Assembly: GCF_900115815.1 (NCBI RefSeq)
Contig: NZ_FOXV01000003.1
Coordinates: forward strand, 186,001-250,000
Source: Roseivivax halotolerans
GTDB taxonomy: Bacteria > Pseudomonadota > Alphaproteobacteria > Rhodobacterales > Rhodobacteraceae
Direction: 5' to 3'
DNA: 64,000 nucleotides
The position numbers and the translations under genes are program-made. The notes under the pieces are model-generated. The model saw only the letters and a program-made list of their open reading frames with translations, searched no databases and had not been told where the DNA came from. Shown piece after piece: positions 26,524-35,571 of the stretch (the stretch's first letter is position 1; each line of letters opens with the position of its first letter).

Positions 26524-27500
26524 GCGGCGCGGCTCTCCTCGGTCTCGGACAAAGCCGCAGGCAGCTGCGAAAGAACGGCGGCGGGCGATTGCGCGGTCAG
26601 GATCTCGCGGCGGAGCGGGCCCGGCGTGCCCGCGACATCCATATACCATCCCAGATGCTTGCGCGCGACGCGCAGCCCCAGATCGCTGCCATAGAAGTCG
26701 AGCATCGCCTCGTAATGCCCTGACACCATGTCGGAAAACGCGCACCCACTCGGCACGTCCGGGAGCGAGCGACCGGCAAGACCCGCCGCCACCTCGGCCA
26801 GAAGCCAGGGACGCCCCTGCGCGCCGCGTCCGATCATCACGCCGTCGCCGCCCGAAGCCGCAAGCGCCCGACGCGCGGGCGCCGTCCCGGTGATGTCGCC
26901 ATTGGCGATGACGGGAATGGAGACGGCCTCCTTCACGGCGCGGATCGCGGACCAATCGGCTGCGCCTTTGTAGAACTGGCAGCGCGTGCGGCCGTGGATG
27001 ACGATCATGCGAATGCCCGCACCTTCGGCACGGCGCGCCAGATCGGCGGCGTTCAAGCTGCGCGCGTCCCAGCCGAGCCGCGTCTTCAGCGTGACCGGGA
27101 TCGAGACCGCCCCTGCCACCGCCTCGATCAGACGCATCGCGTGATCGAGATCGCGCAGAAGCGCGGACCCCGAATAGCCGCCGACGACCTTCTTGGCCGG
27201 GCAGCCCATGTTGATGTCGACGATCTGCGCGCCTGACGCCTCGACGAAACGCGCAGCCTCCGCCATCCAGTACGGATCCCGGCCCGCAAGCTGAACCGAT
27301 ATATTCGCGAGCCCGAAGCCAAGCTCCGCTTTCTCGCGCGTGGCCCATTTGCCCTGCACGAGTTCCTGGCTCGCGATCATTTCACTCACGACGAGGCCCG
27401 CGCCGAACCCCGAGACGAGATTTCGGAACGGCAGGTCCGTGATCCCGGCCAAGGGGGCCAGCAAAACCGGAGTGTCGAGGTCTCTGTCGCCGAGTCGCAA
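26520..27500 (-). CDS. dusB: tRNA-dihydrouridine synthase DusB (NifR3)
   Basis: 326 residues, FMN enzyme reducing specific uridines in the tRNA D-loop with NADPH. TIM-barrel start [14 protein letters not shown], catalytic Cys in [18 protein letters not shown] near residue 100, Arg/Lys pair in [11 protein letters not shown] loops VIHGRTR and VIANGDITG. The start is TTG; no in-frame ATG or GTG exists just upstream. First gene of the nifR3-ntrBC-ntrYX cluster known from Rhodobacter. It is divergent from ispD, with a 177-base shared promoter region. Confidence 0.94.
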   Translation of the reverse strand: MRLGDRDLDTPVLLAPLAGITDLPFRNLVSGFGAGLVVSEMIASQELVQGKWATREKAELGFGLANISVQLAGRDPYWMAEAARFVEASGAQIVDINMGCPAKKVVGGYSGSALLRDLDHAMRLIEAVAGAVSIPVTLKTRLGWDARSLNAADLARRAEGAGIRMIVIHGRTRCQFYKGAADWSAIRAVKEAVSIPVIANGDITGTAPARRALAASGGDGVMIGRGAQGRPWLLAEVAAGLAGRSLPDVPSGCAFSDMVSGHYEAMLDFYGSDLGLRVARKHLGWYMDVAGTPGPLRREILTAQSPAAVLSQLPAALSETEESRAA

Positions 27501-27677
27501 AATATTCGCCCGCTGGTCATCTACAGGTTTGGGCTACTCTCGCATCGCGTGTCATTCAACGGCCCTTGCTGCGTCCGCGCCAAAAAACCGGGCGACCGCC
27601 TGTTTTTTAGGCACCGTCTGGCGAGTTGCGGAAGACTGGACGCTCTCATAAGGATATCGCGCAGGGAGAAACGCCGG

Positions 27678-28349
27678 ATGTCCTACGCCGCAATCATCGT
27701 CGCCGCCGGTCGCGGCACCCGCGCCGGGGGCGGTGTGCCGAAGCAATGGCGCGAGATCGCTGGCAAGCCGGTCGCGCGATGGACGCTGGAGCGGTTCGCC
27801 GATGCCCATTTGGTGATCCTCGTGATTAACGACACGGACCGACAGGTTGCGTCTGACGCCACCCAAGGCATCGACGTGCAGCTCGTGACCGGTGGAGAGA
27901 ACCGAGCGGCATCGGTCCGGGCCGGGCTGGAAGCGGCGGCGGAGAGCGGCGTCAGAGACGTGCTTATCCACGATGTCGCACGGCCCTGCGTGTCTTTAGA
28001 TGTGATCGGCAACGTGTTGGCTGCGCTTGAAAACTCCGAAGCTGCCGCTCCGGCGCTCGCCGTCACCGACGCGCTCTGGACCGGGGCGGACGGAATCGTC
28101 ACGGGAACCACGGCGCGCGACGGGCTGTTCCGGGCACAGACGCCGCAGGGCTTTCGCCTCAAGGCGATCCTCGCCGCGCACCGCGCCCACGATACCGAGG
28201 CCGCGGACGATGTGGAGGTCGCGCGCCGCGCCGGCATGAATGTCGCCATCGTCGCGGGTTCGGAAGACAATCTGAAAATCACCGGGCCGGAGGATTTCGA
28301 TCGCGCCCGCGCCATATTGGAGAGACAGAATGGACATCCGCCTCGGTAA
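27678..28349 (+). CDS. ispD: 2-C-methyl-D-erythritol 4-phosphate cytidylyltransferase
   Basis: 223 residues, CTP-dependent step of the MEP isoprenoid pathway. [21 protein letters not shown] is the CTP-binding loop, [11 protein letters not shown] the catalytic region, and TPQGFRL and the late [11 protein letters not shown] are diagnostic. AGGGAGA lies about 9 bases before the ATG at 27678, which is preferred over an upstream in-frame start (27549) that adds unrelated residues. It overlaps ispF by 20 bases. Many alphaproteobacteria fuse IspD and IspF; here they remain separate but overlapping. Confidence 0.95.
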   Translation: MSYAAIIVAAGRGTRAGGGVPKQWREIAGKPVARWTLERFADAHLVILVINDTDRQVASDATQGIDVQLVTGGENRAASVRAGLEAAAESGVRDVLIHDVARPCVSLDVIGNVLAALENSEAAAPALAVTDALWTGADGIVTGTTARDGLFRAQTPQGFRLKAILAAHRAHDTEAADDVEVARRAGMNVAIVAGSEDNLKITGPEDFDRARAILERQNGHPPR

Positions 28350-28809
28350 TGGCTTCGACGTCCACCGCTTTCGGGACGGCGACCATGTCATCCTCTGCGG
28401 CGTGAAAATACCGCATTCTCAAGCGCTTGACGGCCACTCCGATGCCGATGTCGGGATGCATGCGGTGACGGATGCGCTGTATGGTGCCTTGGCCGAGGGG
28501 GATATCGGGCAACATTTCCAGCCCTCCGATCCGCAATGGAAAGGCGCGGCCAGCGAGATATTTCTGGACCACGCGGTGAAACTGGTTCGATCACGCGGGT
28601 TCGAGATCTCGAACATCGATTTGACGCTGATCTGCGAGCGCCCCAAGATCGGGCCACATGCTTCTGAAATGAAAGAAAGAATGTCCGAACTCATGACCCT
28701 TGACGCATCCCGCATCTCGATCAAGGCCACGACCTCCGAACGGCTGGGCTTCACCGGTCGTGAAGAAGGCATCGCGGCCATCGCTACCGCAGCGCTGGTG
28801 TCGGCATGA
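28330..28809 (+). CDS. ispF: 2-C-methyl-D-erythritol 2,4-cyclodiphosphate synthase
   Basis: 159 residues, a trimeric Zn enzyme that closes the cyclodiphosphate in the MEP pathway. Metal ligands are in NGFDVHRF (Asp and His) and [10 protein letters not shown] (His). [30 protein letters not shown] are typical. Starts inside the end of ispD and overlaps pgpA by 4 bases, so the whole run is translationally coupled. Confidence 0.96.
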   Translation: MDIRLGNGFDVHRFRDGDHVILCGVKIPHSQALDGHSDADVGMHAVTDALYGALAEGDIGQHFQPSDPQWKGAASEIFLDHAVKLVRSRGFEISNIDLTLICERPKIGPHASEMKERMSELMTLDASRISIKATTSERLGFTGREEGIAAIATAALVSA

Positions 28810-29294
28810 CCGGGATGATCGTCACCCTGTTCGGCGTCGGGTATCTGCGCCCGGCGCCCGGCACCTGGGGCTCGCTCGCGGCGCTGCCGCTTTACTGGCT
28901 CCTCTACCAGATGGGCGGCTTTGTCCTGACGCTCGTTGCGATCGCGATGGTCGCGGTCCTGGGGGTCTGGGCGATCGGGCGCGAGACGGTGAAACGCGGC
29001 CAGCACGACCCGTCCGAGATCGTCATCGACGAAGTGGCGGGGCAGTGGATCGCCCTTCTTCCAGTGGGTTACGGGGCGTACTTCACAGGCTCGGACGTGT
29101 TGGCACTCTGGCCCGGCTGGATCGCGGCCTTCCTCTTCTTCCGGCTCTTCGACATCTGGAAGCCGTGGTTCGTCGGCCGCGCCGACCGGATGGAAACGCC
29201 GACGGGCGTCATGCTCGACGATTGCGTCGCGGGAGCCTTTGCGGCGATCTCGACCTTCGCGCTCGGCGCGCTCTGGCACGCGGTGTTCCTATGA
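28806..29294 (+). CDS. pgpA: Phosphatidylglycerophosphatase A
   Basis: 162-residue inner-membrane phosphatase that makes phosphatidylglycerol. Diagnostic segments are the N-terminal [15 protein letters not shown], the acidic [22 protein letters not shown] and [10 protein letters not shown], whose acidic residues form the active site. Three to four hydrophobic segments are visible. It overlaps ispF and pncC by 4 bases each. Confidence 0.95.
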   Translation: MTGMIVTLFGVGYLRPAPGTWGSLAALPLYWLLYQMGGFVLTLVAIAMVAVLGVWAIGRETVKRGQHDPSEIVIDEVAGQWIALLPVGYGAYFTGSDVLALWPGWIAAFLFFRLFDIWKPWFVGRADRMETPTGVMLDDCVAGAFAAISTFALGALWHAVFL

Positions 29295-29764
29295 GGCCTG
29301 CAGCACAGGAAGTGTTGCGCCTGGCGAAGGCGAAAGGCGCGACCATCGCCACGGCGGAAAGCTGCACGGGCGGCATGATCGCGGCAGCGCTCACGGACAT
29401 CGCCGGATCCTCCGCGGTGTTCGACCGAGGCTTCGTTACCTACTCCAACGCTGCAAAAACACAGATGCTGGGCGTGTCGGACGCCACGCTTGTCGCGCAT
29501 GGAGCCGTCTCCGAAGAGGTGGCGCGGGAGATGGCCCAAGGCGCTTTGGATCGTGCCGGTGTGACACTCGCCGTGTCGGTCACAGGGATCGCAGGGCCCG
29601 GCGGATCGGAAACGAAACCGGAAGGGCGGGTCTGTTTCGGTCTGGCAAGCGACCGCGGAGTTGCCACGGAAACCGTCGAGTTCGGCGCGCTTGGCCGCGA
29701 ACAGGTGCGCCGGGCGAGCGCGGAGCACGCGCTGGCCCTCCTGATCGCGGCGCTTGAAGGCTAG
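29291..29764 (+). CDS. pncC: Nicotinamide-nucleotide amidase (CinA C-terminal family)
   Basis: 157 residues, the stand-alone CinA C-terminal domain, which deamidates NMN back to nicotinate mononucleotide in NAD recycling. [20 protein letters not shown] holds the catalytic Ser, TGIAGPGG the conserved loop, and [11 protein letters not shown] the late strand. The ATG overlaps the pgpA TGA. The stop codon shares CTAG with the stop of the convergent gene. Confidence 0.92.
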   Translation: MRPAAQEVLRLAKAKGATIATAESCTGGMIAAALTDIAGSSAVFDRGFVTYSNAAKTQMLGVSDATLVAHGAVSEEVAREMAQGALDRAGVTLAVSVTGIAGPGGSETKPEGRVCFGLASDRGVATETVEFGALGREQVRRASAEHALALLIAALEG

Positions 29765-30204
29765 CCGTAGAGGGCCGCGGCCCGTCGCTCGAAGGCGCGC
29801 ACGATCCGCTGCATCGCCTCGTAGAAGAACATACCGGCAGCCCCTTGCAGGATTCGGTTCTTGAACTCGAAATCCACGAAGAAGCTGACTTCACATCCGC
29901 CGTCCACATCCTTGAATTCCCAGCGACTTTCCATGTAGCGGAACGGGCCGTCGAGATATTCGGTGTCGATCTTCTTCTCATCCGGCCAAAGCGTGACGCG
30001 GCTGCCGAAGCGCTCGCGAAACACTTTGAAGCTGATGACGAGGTCGGCCAGCATCACCGTCTTGTCGCCCTGCTCCTCGGTAGAGCGGATGCGCGCGGCA
30101 GCACACCACGGCAGGAATTCAGGATAGGACTCGACATCGGCCACGAGCGCATACATCTCGTCCGCGCCGTATGGCAACGTCTTGGTTTCGGAATGCTTTG
30201 GCAT
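29761..30204 (-). CDS. COQ10/RatA family START-like protein
   Basis: 147 residues of a SRPBCC/START fold. [25 protein letters not shown] and the late [18 protein letters not shown] match the polyketide-cyclase-like family that includes mitochondrial COQ10 (coenzyme Q binding) and E. coli RatA. In alphaproteobacteria the quinone-binding role is the likelier one. Convergent with pncC, sharing the self-complementary CTAG as both stop codons (29761-29764). Confidence 0.88.
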   Translation of the reverse strand: MPKHSETKTLPYGADEMYALVADVESYPEFLPWCAAARIRSTEEQGDKTVMLADLVISFKVFRERFGSRVTLWPDEKKIDTEYLDGPFRYMESRWEFKDVDGGCEVSFFVDFEFKNRILQGAAGMFFYEAMQRIVRAFERRAAALYG

Positions 30205-30273
30205 GCGCCTCGCTCCGGTAGTGACAATGGCCTCTCATGTCGTATAGAGGCCCGGCAAAATCAAGGGAATGAG

Positions 30274-30816
30274 ATGTCCCAGACCTCATACGTCATCGAC
30301 GAAATGATCTCCGCGAAAGCGATTGCTGCGCGGATCGAAGCGCTGGCGCACGAGATCGAGCGCGATTTCGCGGGCACCGACAAGCTCGTGGTGGTGGGCC
30401 TCTTACGCGGCTCCTTCGTGTTCATCGCGGATCTCGCGCGCGAGCTATCCCTTCCCGTCGAGGTCGACTTCCTTGAGGTCTCGTCTTACGGAAACTCGAT
30501 GGAGAGCAGTCGAGAAGTACGCATTCTCAAGGACTTGCGGACCGGAATTGAAGGTCGCGACGTGCTTGTCGTGGAGGACATCGTCGACACCGGCTACACG
30601 CTCAGCCACGTCATCAAGCTTCTCGAAAGCCGCAATCCGCGCAAGCTCCGCACGATCGCGCTTCTCGACAAACCCTCGCGGCGCGAAGTCGAGGTCAAGG
30701 CCGATTGGATCGGTTTCGAGATCCCGGACGAATTCGTGGTCGGCTACGGCATCGACTACGCGCAACGCGACCGCAACCTCGGCCATATTGGCAAGGTGCG
30801 GTTCGTCGAAGGCTAG
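30274..30816 (+). CDS. hpt: Hypoxanthine phosphoribosyltransferase
   Basis: 180 residues, purine salvage enzyme making IMP/GMP from base and PRPP. The PRPP motif is [14 protein letters not shown], the flexible loop is [10 protein letters not shown], and [22 protein letters not shown] is diagnostic of HPRT. AGGGA precedes the ATG at 30274; an overlapping out-of-frame ATG sits 5 bases earlier. A tiny membrane gene follows 4 bases later. Confidence 0.94.
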   Translation: MSQTSYVIDEMISAKAIAARIEALAHEIERDFAGTDKLVVVGLLRGSFVFIADLARELSLPVEVDFLEVSSYGNSMESSREVRILKDLRTGIEGRDVLVVEDIVDTGYTLSHVIKLLESRNPRKLRTIALLDKPSRREVEVKADWIGFEIPDEFVVGYGIDYAQRDRNLGHIGKVRFVEG

Positions 30817-30820
30817 GCCC

Positions 30821-31000
30821 GTGCGATTCCTGATGCGGATGCGCCTTTGGGCGCAGAGGCCGAAGAGCGCGGCGCAGGTCAAGATCATGCTGGGCATTCT
30901 CGCCGCCTGCTTCGCACTCTATTCGGTGGAGCGGTGGATCGGCTGGCCCGACGCGCTGACCGCGGGCCGCTACGCGCCGCCCGCCAGGGTCGCCGATTGA
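30821..31000 (+). CDS. Small single-pass membrane protein downstream of hpt
   Basis: 59 residues from GTG 30821 (or 55 from ATG 30833). A basic head (MRMRLWAQRPKSAAQVK) leads into one hydrophobic segment IMLGILAACFALYSVERW, then a short polar tail. AAGG lies 9 bases before the GTG. It follows hpt by 4 bases, which supports co-transcription. No family recognised. Confidence 0.6.
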   Translation: MRFLMRMRLWAQRPKSAAQVKIMLGILAACFALYSVERWIGWPDALTAGRYAPPARVAD

Positions 31001-31004
31001 CCCT

Positions 31005-32150
31005 CTAGTAGACCATGCCTTCATGCAGCGGCCGGTTCTCGCGTATCCGCTCCCATCCAAGAGGCGCAAGGTCGAGACTGCGATAGCCGCCGCACTGGAT
31101 CCATTCGGCGATCCCGCGCCCGGCGGCCGGTGCGTGTTGAACGCCGTGACCCGAAAACCCCGTGCAGAACAGGAGGTTCGGGAACACGTCATGCGGGCCG
31201 ATGATCGCGTTCTGATCGAGCGTGTTCATCTCGTAATGCCCCGCCCAGGCCCGGTCGAGCCGCAGCTTTTCCATCGCCGGAATGCGGTGGGCGATATGCG
31301 GCCAAAGCGCTTCGAGAAAAAGATCGTGGTCCGGCTCGAAATCGTCCGGCGCATGAGTGTCCCGTTCGGGCGGCGGCTGGATACCCGCGATGAACCCCTG
31401 GCCTTCGGGACGGAGCCAGAAACCCGAGATATCGAAGACGAGCGGCATCCCCTCGTTCCTCAGAGGGGCGCGGAACGCAAAGCCCGTGCGCTTCTTGTGA
31501 GCGACGGGCAGCGCGACCCCGAGATCGGCAACCAGGGGCGCGGATAGGGCACCCGCAGCCAGAACGCACCAATCGCAGGGCAGCCGCGTGCCGTCAGCCA
31601 AGGCAACACCCGTGACCGCTCCGTCCCGCCCCTCGATGCTCCGCGCCTCGCCGCGCAGGTAGGACACGCCGCCCTCTCGCGCACGGGCCCGCGCCTCGCT
31701 CAACATGGCCCAGGGGTCGAACCATCCTTCACCGCTGAGCCCGATCGTACCGCCGGCGAGATCGTCGGCGTTCAGCAATTCAAAGCGCTTTGAGAGGTCC
31801 GAGCGGTCCAGCACCGCGACATTCGCGCCAGACGCGTTTTGCATGTCCGCCAGCCGCGTGCGCGTCTCCATCCCTGCCGCATCCGACAGAACGAGATATC
31901 CCTGCTCGCGCAAGGCCATCTCTGATCCTATACCGCGCAGGTAGTCCGCGCCGTAAAGCGACATCTCCACGAGGAGCGGCGTGTCGAACTGCGTGCGGAT
32001 CCCGGCGGCGGACAGCGCCGTGGAGGCCCGCTCATAGCTCGGATCTCGTTCGACCACCGTGATCTCGCCGGGAAAGCCCTGCTCCACGAGAAACCGGGCG
32101 ACCATGCTGCCCATGGCCGCCCCGCCCAGGATGACCACACGCTCTGGCAT
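31005..32150 (-). CDS. FAD-dependent oxidoreductase of the DAO (D-amino-acid/sarcosine oxidase-like) family
   Basis: 381 residues. FAD-binding start VVILGGAAMGSMVARFLVE, substrate-side GYLVLSDA, and the C-terminal FCTGFSGHGVQHAPAAGRGIA that closes over FAD. This is the general amine-oxidase/DAO fold; an N-methyl or amino acid substrate is typical but not provable. The ATG at 32150 abuts a perfect LacI-type palindrome, leaving no clear ribosome site, so translation may rely on the upstream SDR gene 31 bases away. Two more palindromes lie within the gene. Last gene of the galactoside locus. Confidence 0.85.
   Translation of the reverse strand: MPERVVILGGAAMGSMVARFLVEQGFPGEITVVERDPSYERASTALSAAGIRTQFDTPLLVEMSLYGADYLRGIGSEMALREQGYLVLSDAAGMETRTRLADMQNASGANVAVLDRSDLSKRFELLNADDLAGGTIGLSGEGWFDPWAMLSEARARAREGGVSYLRGEARSIEGRDGAVTGVALADGTRLPCDWCVLAAGALSAPLVADLGVALPVAHKKRTGFAFRAPLRNEGMPLVFDISGFWLRPEGQGFIAGIQPPPERDTHAPDDFEPDHDLFLEALWPHIAHRIPAMEKLRLDRAWAGHYEMNTLDQNAIIGPHDVFPNLLFCTGFSGHGVQHAPAAGRGIAEWIQCGGYRSLDLAPLGWERIRENRPLHEGMVY
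31303..31314. promoter_or_regulatory. LacI-type operator, near-match (intragenic)
   Basis: CAAAGCGCTTCG, one mismatch to the palindrome CAAAGCGCTTTG, inside the FAD oxidoreductase gene. It is the most distal of nine related sites. Confidence 0.4.
31781..31792. promoter_or_regulatory. LacI-type operator, perfect palindrome (intragenic)
   Basis: CAAAGCGCTTTG lies inside the FAD oxidoreductase gene, read there as part of Ser-Lys-Arg-Phe-Glu. In the beta-galactosidase gene the same 12-mer is read in another frame, so it is conserved as DNA and not as protein. Confidence 0.6.
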
Positions 32151-32162
32151 CAAAGCGCTTTG
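32151..32162. promoter_or_regulatory. LacI-type operator, perfect palindrome at the FAD oxidoreductase start
   Basis: CAAAGCGCTTTG touches the ATG of the FAD oxidoreductase gene in the 31-base gap after the SDR gene. A bound repressor would block readthrough or translation initiation of the last gene. Confidence 0.7.
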
Positions 32163-32181
32163 GATATGGGGCCGGCCAAGG

Positions 32182-32958
32182 TCATTCCGGGACAGGCACC
32201 GTATAATTCAGCACCATGCGCCCACCGTCCGGGTAGATCGTCTGCCCGACGACGTAGGACGCATCCGGCCCGCAAAGGAACGCGGCGACCGAGGCGACCT
32301 CGGAGGGCTCCCCGCAGCGGCCCGCGGGCGTGCGCGACAGGATGGTCTGCCGCGCCGCGTCCGATTGCATGACCGACTGGCGCACCATGTCTGTCAGGAT
32401 CGTGCCGGGACCGATCGCATTGACGCGGATGCCGTGTGGAATGAGGCCCACGGCCATGACCGCGGTCAGCTGCTTCATCCCGCCCTTGGAGCAGGCATAG
32501 GCGACGGTGTTCGGGATCGCGAGCTCGGCATTGACCGAGGACATGTTGACGATGGCCCCGCCGTCGCCCTGGTCGATCATCTGCCGCGCGACGGCCTGAC
32601 CCAGCAGGAAGGGCGCCTTGAGGTTCACCGCAAGCGTTTTGTCGAAACCGTCTTCCGGGAAGTCGACGAAATCGGCTTGAACGATCATGCCCGCGTTGTT
32701 GATGAGCACATCGCAGCGCCCGAACGCCTCGACGCAGCTGGCAACGATAGCCGCCGCGCTGTCGGCGTTCAGGCTGGCAAGATCGACCACATGCGCGACG
32801 GCCCGATCGCCGAGCCGGTCCGCCGCTGCAAGCAAGGCCTCTTCCTTGATATCGACCAGCATGACCCGGTCGCCATCGGCGATGAAGCGCTCGGCGCAGG
32901 CAAGGCCGAGGCCTTGCGCGGCCCCTGTGACGATAACGGCGCGATCTGTCTGACGCAT
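32182..32958 (-). CDS. Short-chain dehydrogenase/reductase
   Basis: 258 residues, NAD(P)-dependent classical SDR. Cofactor loop TGAAQGLGLA, Asp in LVDI suggesting NAD preference, NNAGM, catalytic Ser in NMSSVNAEL, YACSKGG (Tyr and Lys), and late IGPGTILTDMV. The ATG at 32958 has AAGGAG 7 bases upstream; the longer reading to 33045 is rejected. Its upstream gap holds two LacI-type operators (33022-33054), so it likely starts its own regulated transcript. Placement with beta-galactosidase suggests a sugar or polyol dehydrogenase. Confidence 0.88.
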   Translation of the reverse strand: MRQTDRAVIVTGAAQGLGLACAERFIADGDRVMLVDIKEEALLAAADRLGDRAVAHVVDLASLNADSAAAIVASCVEAFGRCDVLINNAGMIVQADFVDFPEDGFDKTLAVNLKAPFLLGQAVARQMIDQGDGGAIVNMSSVNAELAIPNTVAYACSKGGMKQLTAVMAVGLIPHGIRVNAIGPGTILTDMVRQSVMQSDAARQTILSRTPAGRCGEPSEVASVAAFLCGPDASYVVGQTIYPDGGRMVLNYTVPVPE

Positions 32959-33021
32959 GTCCTGCTCCTTCTCGAGTTCGGGACGGAGTGTGACAGCACG
33001 GGCGCCGGACGCAAGGCGTCT

Positions 33022-33054
33022 CAAAGCGATTTGGGCATGCCTCAAAGCGCTTCG
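33022..33054. promoter_or_regulatory. Pair of LacI-type operators upstream of the SDR gene
   Basis: CAAAGCGATTTG (33022-33033) and CAAAGCGCTTCG (33043-33054) are 21 bases apart start to start, exactly two helical turns, so two dimers would bind on one face. They lie at the junction between the beta-galactosidase stop and the SDR start. Confidence 0.65.
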
Positions 33055-34940
33055 ATGTGGACGCCCGCAGGAGGCAGCGTGCCGATCTCGGTCGCGACAT
33101 CGGTGGCATTGTGGTTGAACCAGAATCTCTCCGCCCCCGTCTCACGGATACGGACGCCTTCGGGCAAAACGCGCGTGTCGATCCCGGCGCGCGGGGCGAG
33201 ATCCGCAATGAGCCGGTCAAGCGCGGCATCATCGCCCAAGCCGCCCATATACGTGATGGAACCTGCGCGCTGCGCGACGATCTGGCCATTCTCGGTCTGA
33301 AGAACCGGTTCGGCACTGCCTTCGAGCTCTTCGAGATACCCGACGATCCGACCGCCACCGTTCAGCAAGACCGGCATGTCGGGCCGCAGGCTCTCTACCC
33401 GGCTGACCGTTACATCGAGACCGGGAAAAGCGGGCGGCAGGGGAATGGGGATGGAGAATTCGCCATCGCGCGCGGCGCTGCGGGGACCGATCAGGAGTTC
33501 GGCGCCGCTTGCCGCAAGCCGTGCTTTGAGATCCTCGGGCATGTGCATGAGGCCCGGCGCGAGGATCAGGCGGTAGCCGTCCAAAGCGCTTTGGGAAGCG
33601 ACGATATCGACCGATAGCCCCGCCCGGCGCAGCGCCCGGTAATGATCGAGGACCAGCCCGAAATACGAAAGCCCTGCCCCGTGCGGTTGCACGTCCCAGG
33701 CCCAGGCCGCGTCGTAGTCGAAAAGAAGGGCAACCTCTGCCTGGCGCGGCGCGACGTCAGGTCGCTCAGCCAGCTCTTTCGCCACCTCGCACGCCTCGCC
33801 CATCGCTGGCGCATCGGCGCTGTCGGGCCGCAAAAGACCGCTATGCATCTGTTCTTGCGCGAAGGGCGCCTGCCGCCAGCGGAAATAACACACCGCCTCC
33901 GCCCCGTGCGCGAAAGCCTCCCAGGTCCAGAGGCGCACCATGCCCGGTAAGGGCGCGGGGTTGTAAGGCGCCCAGTTCACCGGGCCCGGTTGCTGCTCCA
34001 TCACCCACCAGCGTCCGCGCCCGACCGCACGGTATAGGTCGTGGTGGAAGGCCTGGAAGTCCGGATCGCCCTGGCGCATGTAACGGCGCTGGATCTCTGG
34101 CGAAGCGCCTGCACGGTCTTCCAGAAACCCCAACGGATAGGAATCCCAGCTTGAGATATCGAGGTCCGCGCCGACGGCGAAATGGTCGAAGGCGATCTCG
34201 CGGCCCATGTAATTATGCGCGATGGGCGCGTCCGAATGAGCTCGGATGATTTCGGTTTGCGCGCGGTTGAAGGCCACCACCTGATCGGACGAGAACCGCC
34301 GGAACGCGAGCGCATGGGCCGGGTTCGGTTCGGTCACGGTCAGGTTCGGCAGATCGATCTCGTCGAATGCGTCATACTCCATCGACCAGAAGACGTTGCC
34401 CCAGGCACGGTTCAGCGCGCTCGGCGATTGATAGCGCTGCGCGAGCCAGTCTCGAAATGCCTGCCGCGCCGCGTCCGAGTAGGAGATCACCGTATCGTGG
34501 CAGCCATATTCGTTGTCGGTCTGCCAAGCGGCAACATGCGGGTTTCGGCCATAGCGCTCTGCCATACGCGTCACGATGCGGCGGCATTCCTCGAGGGAGC
34601 CTTGATGCGAAAAGCAGTAATGGCGGCGAGATCCAAAGCGCCTTGGACGTCCCTCTGCATCGACGGCGAGCATGTCGGGATGTTTCGAGAGCATCCAGCG
34701 CGGCGGTGTCGCGGTGGGTGTGCCGAGAACGACCTTGAGACCGGCCGCGCCCAAGATGTCGATCGCCTCGTCGAGCCACTGCCAGTCGAACTGGCCCGGC
34801 TGCGGCTCGATCCGTTTCCAGGCGAACTCGCCGATCCGCACCCAGGTCAGGCCCGCCTCCGCCATGCGGCGGGCGTCCTCCTCCCAGATCTCCCGCGGCC
34901 AATGTTCGGGGTAGTAGCAAGTGCCGAGCGTGCGACGCAT
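33042..34940 (-). CDS. Beta-galactosidase, GH42 family
   Basis: 632 residues, usual GH42 size. It hydrolyses beta-galactosides; no signal peptide, so cytosolic after ABC import. The start TCYYPEHWP near residue 6 is the GH42 hallmark. The acid/base Glu is in AAWQTDNEYG near residue 145 and the nucleophile Glu in WVMEQQPGPVNW near residue 305; the trimerisation and C-terminal beta domains follow. The ATG at 34940 has GAGAGG upstream and starts the homologous region. It carries two operator-like sites inside and one just before the start. It follows the aldolase gene by 25 bases. Confidence 0.93.
   Translation of the reverse strand: MRRTLGTCYYPEHWPREIWEEDARRMAEAGLTWVRIGEFAWKRIEPQPGQFDWQWLDEAIDILGAAGLKVVLGTPTATPPRWMLSKHPDMLAVDAEGRPRRFGSRRHYCFSHQGSLEECRRIVTRMAERYGRNPHVAAWQTDNEYGCHDTVISYSDAARQAFRDWLAQRYQSPSALNRAWGNVFWSMEYDAFDEIDLPNLTVTEPNPAHALAFRRFSSDQVVAFNRAQTEIIRAHSDAPIAHNYMGREIAFDHFAVGADLDISSWDSYPLGFLEDRAGASPEIQRRYMRQGDPDFQAFHHDLYRAVGRGRWWVMEQQPGPVNWAPYNPAPLPGMVRLWTWEAFAHGAEAVCYFRWRQAPFAQEQMHSGLLRPDSADAPAMGEACEVAKELAERPDVAPRQAEVALLFDYDAAWAWDVQPHGAGLSYFGLVLDHYRALRRAGLSVDIVASQSALDGYRLILAPGLMHMPEDLKARLAASGAELLIGPRSAARDGEFSIPIPLPPAFPGLDVTVSRVESLRPDMPVLLNGGGRIVGYLEELEGSAEPVLQTENGQIVAQRAGSITYMGGLGDDAALDRLIADLAPRAGIDTRVLPEGVRIRETGAERFWFNHNATDVATEIGTLPPAGVHIEAL
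33582..33593. promoter_or_regulatory. LacI-type operator, perfect palindrome (inside beta-galactosidase)
   Basis: CAAAGCGCTTTG, read in the gene as Gln-Ser-Ala-Leu. It could act as an auxiliary operator for DNA looping, as lac O2 does inside lacZ. Confidence 0.6.
34634..34645. promoter_or_regulatory. LacI-type operator, near-match (inside beta-galactosidase)
   Basis: CAAAGCGCCTTG, one mismatch to the palindrome, about 300 bases into the gene. Confidence 0.4.
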
Positions 34941-34949
34941 GGAGCCTCT

Positions 34950-34961
34950 CAAAGCGGTTTG
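34950..34961. promoter_or_regulatory. LacI-type operator before beta-galactosidase
   Basis: CAAAGCGGTTTG sits 9 bases before the ATG, between the aldolase stop and the beta-galactosidase start. One mismatch to the consensus palindrome. Confidence 0.6.
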
Positions 34962-34965
34962 GATA

Positions 34966-35571
34966 TCAGGCGGGAAGCGCGTCCCACGCAGAGACGATGC
35001 CGGCCGCACGGGTGGCGACATCCTCGGCCGAAGCGCCGGGAGTATAGATGCCGGTGCCGATGCCGAAGCCGGTGACGCCCGCGCTGCGCCAGGCGGAAAA
35101 GTTGTCCGGACCGACGCCGCCGACCGCGAAGGTCGGCACCTCGCGTGGCAGGACGGCCGACAGCGCCTTCAGGCCGTCCGTGCCGAGCTTGAAGGCGGGA
35201 AAGATCTTGAGCCCGTCCGCCCCGGCACGGATCGCGGCGAAGCATTCGCTCGCGGTGAATACGCCGGGATAGGACAGCATGCCGGCGTCCTTCGTGGCCG
35301 CGATGACCTCGGGATTGCAATCGGGCGAGACGACCATGCGCGCGCCGATCGCCGCCAGACGATCCACGTCGGCAGGATCGAGGACCGTGCCCGCGCCGAT
35401 CGTCGCCTCGCTGCCCAGCGCGTCCACCATGCGCGCGATGCTGTCGAAGGGCTCGGGCGAATTGAGCGGCACTTCGATCCGGTCGATCCCTGCCTCCAGA
35501 AGCGCGCGAGCGACCGGAACGGCATCTTCGGGGCTGATACCGCGCAGGATGGCGATGATATCGCGGCTCAT
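34966..35571 (-). CDS. dgoA: 2-dehydro-3-deoxy-6-phosphogalactonate aldolase
   Basis: 201 residues, KDPG/KDPGal class I aldolase: cleaves 2-keto-3-deoxy-6-phosphogalactonate to pyruvate and glyceraldehyde 3-phosphate. IAILRGISPEDA, EVPLNSPEPFDSI (the PLNS form is typical of the galactonate enzyme, against TLRT in Eda), IGAGTVLD, VSPDCNPEVI, Schiff-base Lys in GLKIFPAFKLG and FAVGGVGPDNF. Overlaps the kinase gene by 4 bases. Confidence 0.93.
   Translation of the reverse strand: MSRDIIAILRGISPEDAVPVARALLEAGIDRIEVPLNSPEPFDSIARMVDALGSEATIGAGTVLDPADVDRLAAIGARMVVSPDCNPEVIAATKDAGMLSYPGVFTASECFAAIRAGADGLKIFPAFKLGTDGLKALSAVLPREVPTFAVGGVGPDNFSAWRSAGVTGFGIGTGIYTPGASAEDVATRAAGIVSAWDALPA

Noticed and set aside
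26524-27348. Long N-terminal extension of ntrB
   Set aside because: It runs through dusB in another frame; NtrB homologs begin at the ATG at 26523, which overlaps the dusB stop.
29537-29548. CAAGGCGCTTTG inside pncC as another LacI-type operator
   Set aside because: One mismatch only, but it lies outside the galactoside locus in a housekeeping gene and breaks the conserved AAA arm; more likely chance.
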